Shown here one piece after another: positions 1 to 13,200 of a stretch of DNA of 60,000 bases. The notes beneath the pieces are model-generated. The model did no database searches and had not been told where the DNA came from. It saw only the letters and a list, made by a program, of their open reading frames with translations. The stretch is from Membranipora membranacea (taxonomy: Eukaryota > Bryozoa > Gymnolaemata > Cheilostomatida > Membraniporidae), in the NCBI GenBank assembly GCA_914767715.1, contig OU612075.1, forward strand, positions 3,722,001-3,782,000. The letters run 5' to 3'. The position numbers were made by a program, and so were the translations under genes. Numbering within the stretch: position 1 is the stretch's first letter; each line of letters starts with the position of its first letter.

Positions 1-668
1 ACGCTTCTCTAGTTCCGCTTCATTCCCAGCGCTCACTAAATCCTGAACTTCACCTCTCGTAACTTCATTCTATAATTATAATAGACGTTTTGAATAAGCT
101 GGGGCCTTTTAGTCACAAACAAATGTAGACTGTTACATCTTATGACATGGTAATCTGAACGAACGCCTACGCATTTTCTTGATAGTCAGGGCCTATGTGT
201 TTCTCTCACATCTGACATAATTGTATATAGTCTGTATCAATGTATTATCCATCAAATGATTGTAGTAATCCCTCTGGATTACAAGAGACTTGTAGTCCGC
301 AGAGAGCTGAGAGATTCCATTCATACTACAATACAAGAAGTAAGGAGTAACTCCTTGCAATGACTTGAGAGGACTGCTTCTTCCTATCACCTGCATCTAT
401 ATCTAAACAATGCACATAGACCATCAAATCGGAATGAATGAATGAATAGTTCCCACTGTCAAGACAAGTCACTTGCATGTATGGATGCATCCATGTACTG
501 TAGTAAAATTGTAGGTATGTGTATTGCTGTTTTGTTGATTCTGACTACTACATGTATATCATATATGTAATAAACTGAATAGGCTAGACTACTACTCACT
601 CTATCAATTTTCATCCATTCTTCAATCTTTGAATTGAGCAGAAGCTTATTTCCATTCTCAGATGGCAT
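1..668 (-). CDS. PGM2: Phosphopentomutase (PGM2-like), exons 1-2, partial at left edge
   Basis: Two exons on the minus strand: 668-600 (23 codons from the ATG) and 69-1 (continuing past the edge). Exon 1 ends in IEEWMKIDR followed by a GTGAGT donor. Exon 2 follows a TTATAG acceptor and reads NEVTRGEVQDLVSAGNEAEL. Both phases are 0. The combination 'W-x-x-D-x-N-x-x-T-R-x-x-[VI]-x-x-L-[VI]-x-x-G-N-x-x-E-L' is how family members (PGM2/PGM2L1) begin, just before the Gly-Thr-Ala-Gly-Leu-Arg substrate loop, which would lie outside the window. The enzyme is cytosolic and interconverts ribose or deoxyribose 1- and 5-phosphates. Only about 46 of roughly 600 residues are visible. The choice of PGM2 over PGM2L1, and the exact start, are therefore inferences. 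The next gene element to the right is on the other side of 0.5 kb without features. Confidence 0.62.
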
Positions 669-1237
669 GTTGCAGGTTGAATTTTAAGAAGAAGCAGAAG
701 AAGCTTTAGAAGATTGGTGAGGAGATAATGATGTAAGGTAATTATTGTAACTTTCATTTCAAACAGAAACCTCCCTTACTGGCAAACATCCAATCACAAT
801 CGTTTGAAAGATACAATAATTAGTGTCTCCATGTTTGTCTCATTCTCAAAACCAGTGATCTCCTAGTATTTATAAATAAAAAATATATATATAAATCAGT
901 AGAGCTACAATGTGAATTGTTTAAGCTGTCAGTGTAGGAAAATGATGGAAAATTTGATTCTGATAAAATCTAATAACAGTAACACCAATGCTTATGTTCC
1001 TTGACAACACCAAGAAATTATCATTACCCTTGAAAAATGACGATTTCATTCATCCTCCTTGGAACAGGCCCATTAACCATGACCAAATGCTTTTACCAAT
1101 CCAATGATAGAGAAAAATTGGAACTGAAAAAACATCAGTCGAGTCAGCAGAAAAATGAATTTTTACAAATTTATTACATAAGTAACTAATGCAAAGTAAT
1201 GGTTAATGGAATCATGCTAAGTATAAGTAGCAAGACA
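669..1237. other. Intergenic, upstream of PGM2-like start
   Basis: I see no convincing gene. The stretch is AT-rich with a short (TA)n-like patch near 880-893. It should contain the promoter of the leftward phosphopentomutase gene, but no clear TATA or initiator can be singled out. Confidence 0.5.
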
Positions 1238-3611
1238 TACCTGACAAGTCTCCCTATTTGGTAGGGAGGCTTCCAGTTTTTTGGGATTTTTTTCAACCCC
1301 CTCCCTATCCCATTACAAAATAAAGTACAGTTGTGAAATACCATTTACCAGTGGTTCCTACATATCGTAGCAGCGGGGGGATTGTATATACCCACAAATG
1401 AGTGTAGCAAAAGTAGAGACCTGAGCCTAGCATACACGCGCCCCAGCATGCAATCACATGAATCCAACATGCATTCAGACAAGCACACTTTGCCTGCCAT
1501 TGTACTCCTTTGTTCACCAAACAAAAGACCTTTTGTTACACAACTCTCATAGGTGCATTGGGGCATGTCTCCCTGACATCGGCCCCCAGGGCCTATCCAA
1601 CATACTACAGCATAGGTGTACTTTATTTTGTAATGCCCCCTTTTTTCAGCTTCCTGTCACCCAGACATTTTTGTAAGGGAAACACTTAGTTCGTCCCTGT
1701 TTCCAGTTCGTCCCTGTTTTTGTTTCGTCCCTTGTTAGTTCGTCCCTTATTCAGTTCGTTCTAGTTTTCAGTTCGTCCCTGTCGTCATGCAGTGTCAAGG
1801 TTACATTTTGAGTGAGCCCAAATCAGAGACATCGATACAAGATCCCTATTTCTATGGCCCAAGCATGGGCCTCTGTGGCCTGTCTTAAAAGCTTGTTAAG
1901 ACAGGCAGACAGTATCAACCACCCGTATGCTGGACTTTGGCAAAGTACAGACAAGAAAGTCCCATGGGCCCGAGTTGTTTGTAGGCTTTCACACGAAGGT
2001 TGGTGGACTGTGGCGGTATGGTTCTAGTCTAGTGTTGTAGAGGCTTTGCTGGTAATGTGCTCAATATGAGAGTTCCATTTCAGATCTTCTTGTACTTTTA
2101 CTCCTAGGTATTTGATGGTGTCAACCTTGGGGATGACTTCCTGGTGTAGTTGGTAGGAGGGGGGCTCTGTCTTTGTGCGTTTTCTACTGAAACGGACAAA
2201 CTCACATTTGGAGGGGTGGAACTCCATGTCCCAGTCGAGTTCCCATTTCTCCAGCTTGCGCAGATCTTCCTTGAGCTGGTGTGACTTATCAGCCGTGGCA
2301 TATATGATTGTGTCATCTGCGAAGAGTCTCACGTGGGATGTAACTGAGCTAGGAAGATCGTTTATGTAAAGCAGGAAGAGGGATGGGCCAACGACAGAGC
2401 CCTGTGGTACACCAGAGGTCACAGCACATAGATCAGATGAGACTCCTTGCAATGTGACAGCTTGGGTTCGGTTTCTGAGGAAAGATGCAGTCCAGTTAGT
2501 GATTTGGTCGCTTATACCAGCTGATTTCATCTTCTGGAGGCAGGCATGCATCAACTTCCTTTCCTGCATCAAGATCTTTCGAGATGTCCAATATCTGAAT
2601 CCATGTTGTTGAGGGTGAAGCATTTTGTTGCCTTCTATGTACTTCATTATATGGCTGGTGACGATATGTTCCATCAATTTGCTTGCAATGCATGTCAAGC
2701 TGATAGGTCGATAGTTCTCTGGTCTGCTCCTGTCTCCCTTCTTGAAGATGGGTGTGACATTCGCATGTCTCCAGTCATCGGGGACAGAGCAGTACTGAGT
2801 GACATGTTGAAGATGTTGCACAGTGGTCCAGCGAGCTCAGATGCTGCTTCTTTCAATACTCTGGCACTTATCCCGTCGGGCCCGGAGGCTTTATTAGGTT
2901 TCAGGTTTGTCAGTAATTTCAGGACCCCTTCCCTAGCGATGGTTAGATGTTTCATGGGAGGGAGGTTTGATTGTTGTCCAGCTTGTGTTTTGGTTGAGTC
3001 AGCTGTGGAGAAGACAGACTGAAATTGGCGGTTTAGGGCATTGGCGATACCTTTTTTGTCAGTGATGAGGCGGTGTTGGGCCTTGATAGCTGAGATGGTG
3101 TTGCTATCACCACGTCTGTGCTTTATATATGTCCAGAATCGTTTATTGGTACTCTCTGTTTCTTTGTCTTGTTCTTCTAGTAGGTTGTGGACATATTGTC
3201 GGTGTTCTTTCCGCATCAGATGTTGGAATTCTTTCTTGTATTACTTGTATCTTTGCTCGGTGTTGACTTTGCCACTTCGTTTACTTCTTTTACGCAGATT
3301 GTCTCTCTTGATTTTGAAAATCGATGTATGAAAAATAAGGGAGCACAACTCCTATAACTGAGTTCAACCAAATATAGGGACGAACTGAGCAAGTTGGTAG
3401 ACCCAGAAGTCAGGAGGTCTCCGCAGACGAACTCCCGACCCGAAGTACCACTCTGATCGTCCCGCAGTGAAGGTGTAATTTGGTCTTTGTTGTCATTTAT
3501 TTTAAGCCAAAACTAGAACGTTCATATTATGAAATGCATAATTTTACCTGATTAAAAATACCCCTAAAAACTGGGAGGCTCCCTACCAAAAAGGGAGACT
3601 TGTCAGGCATG
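1238..3611. mobile_element. Inverted-repeat element enclosing LINE remnant
   Basis: The left end CCTGACAAGTCTCCCTATTT (from about 1240) is mirrored at the right by the reverse complement of a closely similar sequence ending about 3609. The arms stay alignable for about 50 bp, to around 1290 and 3560, including a shared TGGTAGGGAGGC core. The interior also has short inverted clusters of a CAGTTCGTCCCTG word (1690-1790; complements at 3370-3385 and 3625-3690, the last outside the arm). A 3-bp CAT flank may be shared, but no clear target duplication was found. I read this as a non-autonomous terminal-inverted-repeat element that received a LINE fragment. Confidence 0.55.
2024..3330 (-). pseudogene. 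Non-LTR retrotransposon reverse transcriptase, decayed
   Basis: On the minus strand the N-terminal part (3330-2695) carries a connector and the RT finger motif NKASGPDGISARVLKE. The frame then shifts near 2800 to PDDWRHANVTPIFKKGDRS-x-x-ENYRPISL, then HGFR, then the palm motifs SGVPQGSVVGPSLFLLYIND and FADDT, and ends in the thumb (KYLGVKVQEDLKWNSHI). An in-frame stop lies near 3240. Between HGFR and the following helix the segment that normally carries motif A (the first catalytic aspartate) is deleted and the frame is disturbed. It therefore cannot be active. No endonuclease domain or 3' tail is present. It resembles CR1/jockey-like LINEs; the clade is not determined. It sits inside the inverted-repeat element at 1238-3611. 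Confidence 0.85.
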
Positions 3612-3848
3612 GAACTGAGAAAAGACGAACATGTGCAGGGACGAAACAAAAATGGGGACGAAACAATAGTGGGGATGAAACGAATGGCATTCTTTTTTAA
3701 GCTTCCTTTTGCAAGGGAAAGTATGTTCTGTATATATACCCATTACCCATAACTGGTTGTATGCAGCTATTCATAATCTTTACTTAGCCTAACAATTGTC
3801 AGTATCCAACAAAGGAAATAAATGCGATGAACGCATGTCATGACATGA

Positions 3849-5124
3849 ATGATTGAGTGTTGGCTTAATAATATGACAAAAGCGGGGGCCGAATCTCACC
3901 TGCACTGCAGAACGCAGAGTGGTATTCCCCGTCAGGAATTTGTCCATGGATACCTCCTGATTTCTGGCTCTACCATCTTGTCACTTCTGTGGTGCTTACG
4001 AACGGCCAGCGATCCGAAGAGTTTGCTGTCTGGTCTGGAGTACCACAGGGGTCCCTGTTCTAGACCCGTTGTTGTTCCTCCTCTACATTAATGACATGGT
4101 AGATGACATTCATGACTCAGGCATAAGACTCTACGCTGACGATACTCTGCTCTGTGTTAGCTTATTAAAAAGCCCGAACATTCTGCAATTTTAAGTTGAT
4201 AAGTTATATGACTGGTCAAAGAAATGGGGAATGTTATTCAATGCCAAGAAATGTGTTCATGTTGAAATAGGGAAATCAGCACCCCATAGCGAGTGAAATT
4301 AGGAGACAATGTCATCCCGTGCTCAGATTAATTCAGATCGCTTGGTATTCAAATAGACTCATAACTGAAATGAAAAACACATAACGGTGTGGTAGCTAAA
4401 TCCAATAGAACACTAGGGATGATTAAGAGAGGTCTGTATTATGCACCAGTGAAGGTGAAACTATTTGCTTATAAAACAATAGTGAAGCCATTATTGGAGT
4501 ATGGTAGTCAGGTCTGGTCTTCCACACTGTAGGCTATATCTCATAACCAATCTTGAACGTGTACAGCGTAATGTTGTTAGATGGATATTTTATCTCAAAC
4601 GTAAAGATAGTGTCACTGAATGTATGTCAAATAATAATATTGTTCCTTTATCTGATAGAAGAGACCAATTAGACACGATATTCCTGAGCAAGATTGAGGC
4701 AGGTCTTTTTGAGGTCAAAACTCAACAATTACATACGATTTACTCATACCCACGACACAAGGGGTAAGAATATAAGCTGGCACCATAAGATCAATCCTTG
4801 GAAATAATGTTACTTTAATCGAGTGAGAGATCAGGTTAAAGTCCACCTTCCACCCGAATAATTGTATTAACCACTTATCTACAACACTAAATCATTATTT
4901 GGTAAATATGTCTATAACTCCCTAATGATAATCTGATGACATTAATTGGCAATCTGGAAATCTGTCCATTTCGGTTTACTGAAACAATACCTATAAAAAC
5001 TAATCAACCAGGTTTAAAAGAGTACCATACCTATGTTCGAAACAGTAACTCAGTCATGATGTTTTTCCACTCGACCCACCAAATTCAGCCTAGTAATATT
5101 TACCAAGGACCTTTCCTTGTATGA
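3849..5124 (+). pseudogene. Second LINE reverse-transcriptase relic
   Basis: Plus-strand translation, jumping between frames, gives SGVPQG-like sequence near 4030-4055, then FLLYINDM and YADDTLLC near 4075-4155, then the thumb (SLGIQID, about 4340; PLLEYGSQVWSS, about 4490-4520; LERVQRNVVRWIF, 4552-4590) and a C-terminal tail to about 5120. Several stops and frameshifts interrupt it. It differs from the 2.0-3.3 kb relic in palm (YADD versus FADD) and orientation, so it is a separate insertion, probably of the CR1/L2 type whose C-terminal domain has this LEYxxxVW pattern. The 5' half of the element is missing. Confidence 0.75.
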
Positions 5125-5378
5125 ACATTGTGCAATTTCTGATCATAATGTATGTTTTGTATCGCATCGGTAGTTTTTCTACAATCCTAATCTGACAACA
5201 TAACACTCATCACGCCATACCCAAACCTCGAAGTTAATATAGGTACAAGTATCCATTTGCGCCCTGTGACGGACGTTTTGGACTAACTGTAGGTAAGGTA
5301 ATGTACATATGAAGGAGTATAATGAACCTATTTTTCACTGCGGCCTGCGAATATTTACATTGTGCTCAAATCCACTCT

Positions 5379-5502
5379 ACTCGAAAACCTGGCTCTAGTT
5401 TTACTGCCCCACCCCCCCCCCTAGAGTTTTTGTTGTTTGCAGCCAAAAACTCAAGGGGGCAGGCAAGCGTTGCCAAAGACCCAGGTTTTGCTGTAGAACT
5501 GA
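5379..5502. repeat. Short foldback (hairpin) repeat
   Basis: GAAAACCTGGCTCT at 5383 pairs with AGACCCAGGTTTTG near 5478-5491. Inner arms CTAGAGTTTTTG and CAAAAACTCAAG (5421-5456) pair around a GTTTGCAGC loop beside a C-tract. This is a miniature foldback element. The 79-codon open frame covering it (5322-5561) is a by-product and I do not call it a gene. Confidence 0.6.
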
Positions 5503-6808
5503 AGTCAAGAGCTTATTTATGGACTGTTAAGTTGACCTCTAGTTTGTATTATAGTGCCTAGGATGTATCACACCTGAGGTATGATGACTTAAGGAATCCT
5601 TGCAACCATCTGGCAGCACATAATGTATCAACGTTGGGCTTGTTTCTTGCAGCCCAAGATACTCGGTTCAATAAGACAGTTACTAGTAATCTGCTATCAT
5701 CTTCATCACCATGATACACGCATTCAATATGAGTCGAGATGACTTTTGTAATTCATTCTTCTATCCTTATAGTGCTTAATAGTACCATTTCCAGAGTGCA
5801 AACCACACAAAATACTTGTGCTAAAAACTAATACTCTACTTCATCTGCTCGAAAAAAAAACGTCCATTTGTTGCCTGTCTGATCTGTCTGTCTAATTCAA
5901 AATATTGTGGATGATGACTCCACCACAATCCCAAAAATCTTATCTCTGATTTATTCCAGCACCAAGGACAACGCATTTCAAGTTATCCAACACCTTCGCT
6001 TTCTCGTACAGTACTAGACTGAAAACTGTTGGGGATAGATCGTTATTTATTTCCACTGTTTCTCTCTCAGATTCTTTATTATACTCAAATGAGATATTAC
6101 CATATGAGTAAGTGGGAATGCTCATTGTACCTTTAACCAAGGAAGAGGCCACTCCATAAAGATATCAGATATCTGGCTGATGTCAACAAGGATTTAGATA
6201 CAAATGTACTTCTTGGTTATTGTTGATCGATTAAATCATCACTTAGTTACTCTATCGCCAAAATATATCCACATAAGGAAAAGAATAAACATTACTGGTA
6301 TGATATATTATATCCTTATGTGCATTTTTGATTTACAATCAAACGATTATATGTACATACGCGCACCAATGTAACCAGAAATCTGTCCATTAATCTAAGT
6401 AGCATGCCAAACTTCTTCTTTCCTCCTACTCAAAAAAATATTTGCTGCAATTACAGGGTATTACAGTTCTTCGCATCCACTTAACACTTAATGGATGTTT
6501 TGATATAAAATATTGTGATTCCTGGAGGCTATCAGATTAATTAATGATCACCTCCCTATCACCTTTGTTGTTTATTGTATGAGGAAACACTTCACATAGA
6601 GTTCATGAGGAAAAAAATTCCGTAGGCAGTGAGGCATCAAGTTAGTTTTTTTTTTAATTTTAATTTAACCAGGACAGACTTTATGTACATTCTATACATT
6701 TCATAACCCTAGGCCTAAGATTGAGAAACTGTGGCTATGCTATATTCAGTGCTTTGTAAACACTTGAAATAATAGCTTATAATTTTGTTTTTTATGCTTG
6801 TGTGTAAG
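5503..6808. other. No gene recognised
   Basis: AT-rich sequence. One 70-codon minus-strand open frame (6152-5940) has no family resemblance that I recognise and no flanking splice context. I see nothing else. Confidence 0.4.
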
Positions 6809-6913
6809 GTTAGCTTTCAATTAATCAAGGTGTTAGAGACAATTCTCTACCTCCTTGATTTGTTCTCCTTTCACCCCCCCCCCCCCGTGTCCTTGATTTA
6901 ATACAAAGCTAAC
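6809..6913. repeat. Miniature inverted-repeat (hairpin) element
   Basis: GTTAGCTTTCAATTAATCAA at the left pairs with a reverse-complement arm ending CAAAGCTAAC at 6913. The interior contains a second pairing (GAGACAATTCTC) and a 14-base C tract (about 6873-6886). No coding content. Confidence 0.6.
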
Positions 6914-7255
6914 GCTGAAAAGCTAACAAGCTAACACTGAAAATATTCACATTTATCTTGTCAGACTAGATATTAAATGCCATTCCTTATCATCCTATTA
7001 AAATTAGAGAGCTCCCTAAACCAACACAAATTTAACTGAAACATGATTGAAGTCAGTGATTAATACAATATCTTAATCACTTTTCTAGAGATTTACCTTG
7101 TGGCCATATGTTATTGCTGTCAACGAATTAATCTCACCTAGCTTTATGAAAAGGCATTGATATCTAGTCAATTTCCAAAAGTTACACCGGGAGACATGTA
7201 GTTGACATCTAATACAGACATACGCCTACAAGCTCTACCTTTCCTTGCTTGTAGA

Positions 7256-10200
7256 ATGGCTGAGTTTAGAGCGCCGCCGTTAGTTGGCGATGAGGCTGTC
7301 ATGTCTACTAATGATGAAGCTACATGTAGTAAGAAGTATGCCGTGTCTCTGGGTTACTGGAGGGACCCTTATATTAACCTTATCTGTAGACAATCCGTCA
7401 GGAAAACACCAGAAATAAGCCGAGGATACTTTGCTAGAGTTTTTGCCGTCAGATCATTAGTGGAACAGTTCATCAAGGTAGTCTATGATCATAAACTTCT
7501 ATCTTCTCACAATATTATTAAGTTATAAAGATTTGGGCCAACAAACTCCTATTTGTAGGCACCTTTTAGAAATGTAAGCAACATTTCAATGTGTTTATGT
7601 ATTAGTAGTCCAGTGGCAGCCTACCAAAAATGTGGCTAGAAACGCAACTTTATTTACAAAATTGGGTGGATATATTCTAAGAGAGGATTCTAGGGTAGTT
7701 TTTCAAGGCGGTCGCAATGGTGATGATGTACCTTACACAAAGTTGCACAATAGGCAGCATATTGCCAAAAGCACTGCCGAAAAATGGCCAAAATTGCTGT
7801 TTTTTTGAGATTTCAAAGGTCTGTCCTGTCCTCACCTTATGAGTTGGGCTGCTCAAACTCTGCAATCAGATTCATTAATACCTTGGTCAGTTTTTTGTAT
7901 AATATCAGCATGATATCTCAAATATTGAGTGAATTACCAATCTTATAAAAAGTTATAAAGTGAAAAACGCTGCCGACAAAAGGACAAGTGATGAAAACAT
8001 GATGATATGGTTTTAAAACATCCAAAATCTGAAAGAGCATGTCATAATTAGTGGATCTATAAGTTAACATGGGTCTGCTATCATAAATAGTCAAGATGTG
8101 GCCAACAACGGTTGCAATACCCCCTTATATCACCTGTATATATATAACTATCATTGAAACGACACTATTTTTCAATTTTGCAGAGGCCTCGAACACTGAC
8201 TTCGAATGTTCGTATCGATCTGATTTTTTATTTGTTGTTTTGTATTGACTCCACCAATGACCAAAAATATCTTTTTCAGCGCTACGCACCTTTTTGATGA
8301 TATTTGAAGGTGTAGTTTTGCTTTGCATGCTATATAACCTTATAAAGACGATTTTTATGATACTATAAAGGAAACCTTAAAATGCGCACTATTTGAAAAA
8401 CGACACACTCAGAGTATTATGCGATGGGAGGGTCAATACACAGTCACCAAAAAAATTCAGATCAATACGAACATTCGAAGCTTGTTTTTAGGCAGTAGCA
8501 TAATTGAAAAAGTAGTTTCGGTTCTCGGCTTTTTATGATAGCAGACCCAGCATGTAAAGTTGTAGATTCACTAATTATGACATGCTCTTTCATATTCTGG
8601 ATGTTTTGAAACCATATCATAATTTGTTGATCACTTTCCCTTTTACCGGCAGTGTTTTTGGCAGTTAGCGGCCCATTGTGCAACTGACAAACCTTATCCA
8701 TCCAAAAGTGCAAATGGAAGTGATAAGATAGGAGGGGGCTGCCACCGGACTATAGCGTAGATATAATAGCGTAACAATGGCGGCGTATTCTGCTGTAGTA
8801 TACTTGTGTAAAGCTTGTTCAGATACAAAGATTGTAGTGGGACTCTGGTATCTATCTTTCTCACTTGACAGTGTAGCCCCAGTAAACAAAATAGACACCG
8901 ACTAAAGAAACAATGATTGACATGACTATTGTGGTTCTTTTCAGACTAACAGCAGTGAATGTCAGGTTATAAGTCTTGGGGCTGGTTTCGATACCATGTT
9001 TTGGAATCTTAAGGCTTCTAATTTAGCACCAGCTCGATATGTTGAGTTAGACTTTAACAAAATCACGAGACAGAAGACCCTGGGTATAACAGCTCGTAAG
9101 AACGCTCTGCTCGACGCACTCGGAGATGGTAGGTGTTTGTACTCAGCTTGTTTAGCTAATTTACAGACATGTTTATTGTTGTGATGACTACACAGACCTA
9201 GCCATGTATAGTCTAAGCCGCAAACAAACTACAAACTTCATGAATTCCCATGTGCAACATCCATCTCTGTAGCGCTATAACCTCTCCTCTGACTCAACAA
9301 GATAAATACAGATTTCTTCTATTATAGAGTTTTGTTTTTGTCTTAGATTATGAGGTGCTAAGTAACAAGCTTGGTATAACCAGTCCCAGTTATAGTCTGT
9401 TACCAGCCGACCTGAGAAACACTAAGTCACTAGATGATATATTCAACTCAAACCAGGTATGTCGCTAATAATCTTTTCAACTTTTTGTGGTTGCCTGCTG
9501 AGGGTCATCAGTATGACATTTTAGTTTGAATCTTGTGGAAACTGGCAGCTAAATTACGCGGACTTGACTGAATGATGACATAAAATGTCAGGATTGAAGA
9601 TGTCCCTATTTTAATAGAGGGTGTATGTGTGATGATAACAACATTTTATTTTCCGCTAAATTAATTAATATAAGTAGTTTATATGCATTTAGGATATACA
9701 AAATAATATGCCCCATTCATGCTTGCTTACACCAAATGGCCTGGTGCCAAATATTAACAATTTATTGTCAAATTGTGTAAGAAAAATACATGGAATGAGA
9801 AATTTGTTATATTGCAATATATAAATGGCCAAATTTGTTTACTTAGTCTGATCTTTCTCAGCATGAGGATAATAAATCATAGATACATGCCATGGAAAAT
9901 AAATGTGTGATTAGAAAAGAAACTGTCGGACTGCTATCATAAGGATAGCAGTTTGAGATATGTACACTGAGAAGTCTGGCGAGCAGAGGGCTTGTGTGCG
10001 ATTCTTTGCTATCATGATCAGAAATAACCAATCAGATGCTGTCCTGAGATGACATCAGTGTTCAGACCTAAAAACATAAAAAAAAATTCAGATAAATATG
10101 GATGAAAAATTTAAATGGTCAAGATGGCAAGTAGATTTGTCCAGCACATGTAACAAGTCTTGATTTCCTGATTGTCTGTCGGTCATGTTCATGGGGTTCT

Positions 10201-13200
10201 TGGTTTGCCTACTAAGTTAGTTTTCTACATTTGAATAGAGTTGATAAAGTGACCCACCTGTGACTCTGAGAAATCCTATGTACCTCAGGCAGCCAATCAG
10301 AACAACTCTACTTGGTGGAAGTACAAGCAGTGATCTCGGCACATTTATCTGGCATCTCTCGATATCTCCAGACACTGTTCCGTTGCCTCGGTTACAAATG
10401 GTGGAGATAAAGTTATTACGTATGTTGAAGAGACGAAGCACGTTGTTGCGCACATCTGTCATGAGAATATTGTTGTCGTCGAGATAGACCATCTCCTCCA
10501 CTCGATGGAACACAGCCCTGCCTGCTGGTCCATCCCTGAATCCATAGTATCTCTTGTCTGGTGAGGTGAGGAATTTAACCTGCTTAGTGTACAGGTTAAC
10601 TTCACCGATTCCCTTGAACCAGCTGAAGAAGACAGAGCGTCTATCCCGACTCAGCAGCAGGGCGTTTGGTTTCTCTGTGGTGTTGACGAAGGTTGAGACT
10701 TGTCCAGTAGTCAGGTAAAGCTCTCTGATGAGCAGGTTACCATAGTCAGATATCAGATACCTGTCTGTGCCGGGAAGCCTGATTATCTTGAAGGGAGTGT
10801 TGAATCTAGCGGAGGAGAAGTAGCCATCTCGGTATCCAGAATAGCCACAGATACCCGCCAGGGTAGAGGTGGTGTTGGTGTTACGGTTCAGCATTCTCAC
10901 ACAGTGATTGAAGTAATCTATGATGATCACATGCGAGGAGTTAATCTGCTCGAATCCTGAGAGGATGTTGAATCTAGCCCTTCCTCCAGCGCCCTCTCTG
11001 TAACCTGCTATAGTGCTGCTGCCCACCACCAGGTCTGTCTTGTGATTGGCCAGGCTCATTGTTTTCAGACAGTGATTCTCAGCCATCAAAATGTTCCCTG
11101 GGTGCTTCAGATCCTCAGCCATCTGCATAGTCCCAACATTGTCATATTCGATGACGTGCCATCTCGGGGTCACAGATGAGAAATTCAAGCTAAAGTGTGT
11201 AAAAGCATTTGTTACTAACTGGTACAGCACGATTGAAATTAATTCATGAACCAGATATAAGCAATTACCAAGCGAATTAGATTGTTGCTGATCTTAAACT
11301 GTAGCCCATATTGGTGTAAGACGCTGTTAATCATTGTAGCCCATGTGGATATTGTCCTGTCATGTTGTATGCACAATCTTTGCTTCTTCCCGTCACAAGC
11401 AGCTGGGTAGTATCAGCTAAATTTAACTTACCTGCCTATCTGCGATAGAAATATTGGTCCTGCTCCTAGTGACAAATCAACACTGATGACAAACATCACC
11501 TGAAATCAAAAACAAGTCGTTTTGAGAATTTTTTGCAATTTCTAGATCAAATTATGCAGAAATATGGATCTGTAATAGTATGATTGATATCTGATCAGAG
11601 CACTGTGTTCTAAAGGTTCCCCTTCTATATTTTTTTGTGGGAACTCAGTTACCACCAGTTCCCACTCACTCAGGACACTGCATGATTATATATTAAATCT
11701 CACCTATTTTTGATGGATCAATTTTTGATGGATCAATTTATATTGAAAGTTTAGAATCAATGGGGAAACATTTTACTCCTTAGTTTTATAGACTTGAAAC
11801 ACTGCCCTTCTGTATGTCTGTTTTTTTATGGAATGACCTTAACACCAAATTCAATTTTCTATCTACTCTGTGGATATAAATTCTCTTTTGAAAACTCATT
11901 TGAGGGCTTGTTGTAAAGTATCAGATTAGAAGATCTGCGAAAAGTAGCAGAATAGTTGAAACATAAATTTATTTGCCTACATGGTATCTGTTTTCCCAAC
12001 ATTAATACGCTTTTGTAACAGCGAGGCTGATAATTACATGCAAAGAGAAAAATACTGACCACCAATAATTCCTTTTTTTGTAAGAAAAGATAGAACTACA
12101 TTACTATGAAGAGAAAATTTACTCACCACCAATGTATAAGACGTCTGCCTTTTCTCCATGTTTGAATTAGCTCTTTGACTTTGCGGTGCTAAAAGGTTGC
12201 AAAAAATGGTTAATATTCAAGCCAGTAGCCCTTTATATAGCCAGTTTATTAGCATTTTGCTACATACGCTTACTAAGTGAACGCAGCATAATTTTGTTGG
12301 TTTTCAATAGATTCAAGGTGCCAGTAACACTGCACTAATCTGTAGAAACACCGCCAATGGGGAGAAGTTTCACTTTCCATAATGATTTATTATTGAGGAA
12401 ATAAGATTAAAGATGACCCCAGTTTTGGAGCATGTTTACTAAATATGTTGGCACAGGTGGATTAGGGATATCCCCTCTTACTGTTTGTGAATAGAAATGT
12501 GCCTGTGACTGCCAGCCAGCCATTCATTGCTGCTCACTACGGAGAAAAGAATCATTTTTTGTAGTTGGAGATATTACAATATACTTGTTCTTTTGCTGGA
12601 CCATATGAGATAACTCCCATATGAGTCAAAAATCTAAAACATAGAGGCTTGTTTTTTCCGGTAGACTTTGAATCTGAAAACTACATTCTTGAAGAATCAA
12701 ATTCTTTAAACATACTGGTATGTACATTTTGCACATTAATTATCTTATTTCTTCTCGTTCTTGTTACAGATAGATTTCAGCAGACCGACGCTGTTTCTCA
12801 CTGAATGTGTTCTGATGTATATACCACAGGAGTCTACTGATAATCTACTCTCCTATCTTAGTCAGAAGTTCACTAACTCTCACTTCATCACCTATGATGT
12901 GGTAAATATCGTATCCCCAAGTATTGTTATCAGAAAGAAATGCGCCTCAAGTCTACCCATAGACTGTATCTCTTTATATGCAGCCGTAGTTATGCCAGGT
13001 TTTAACAGGGAAAAACTCAAAGCCCTTTCTATGGATAACATTAGAAGTTGTCTCTTTCTACTCGGGTATGATGTAGATATGTGGTATGTATAGAGCTGTC
13101 AGTTCTGCACAAGCCCAATAAACCGTCACAACCACATGACTTTTTATCACTATGTAAGTTGCTAATCGATATATTTGCATTGTCAGGAGATGTATGTACA

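Noticed and set aside
5322-5561. 79-codon open frame as a gene
   Set aside because: It spans both arms of a hairpin repeat, with no family motif or splice context.
10260-10960. Plus-strand frames of 75 and 86 codons within LCMT1 intron 3
   Set aside because: They are shadows of the NHL-repeat gene on the other strand.
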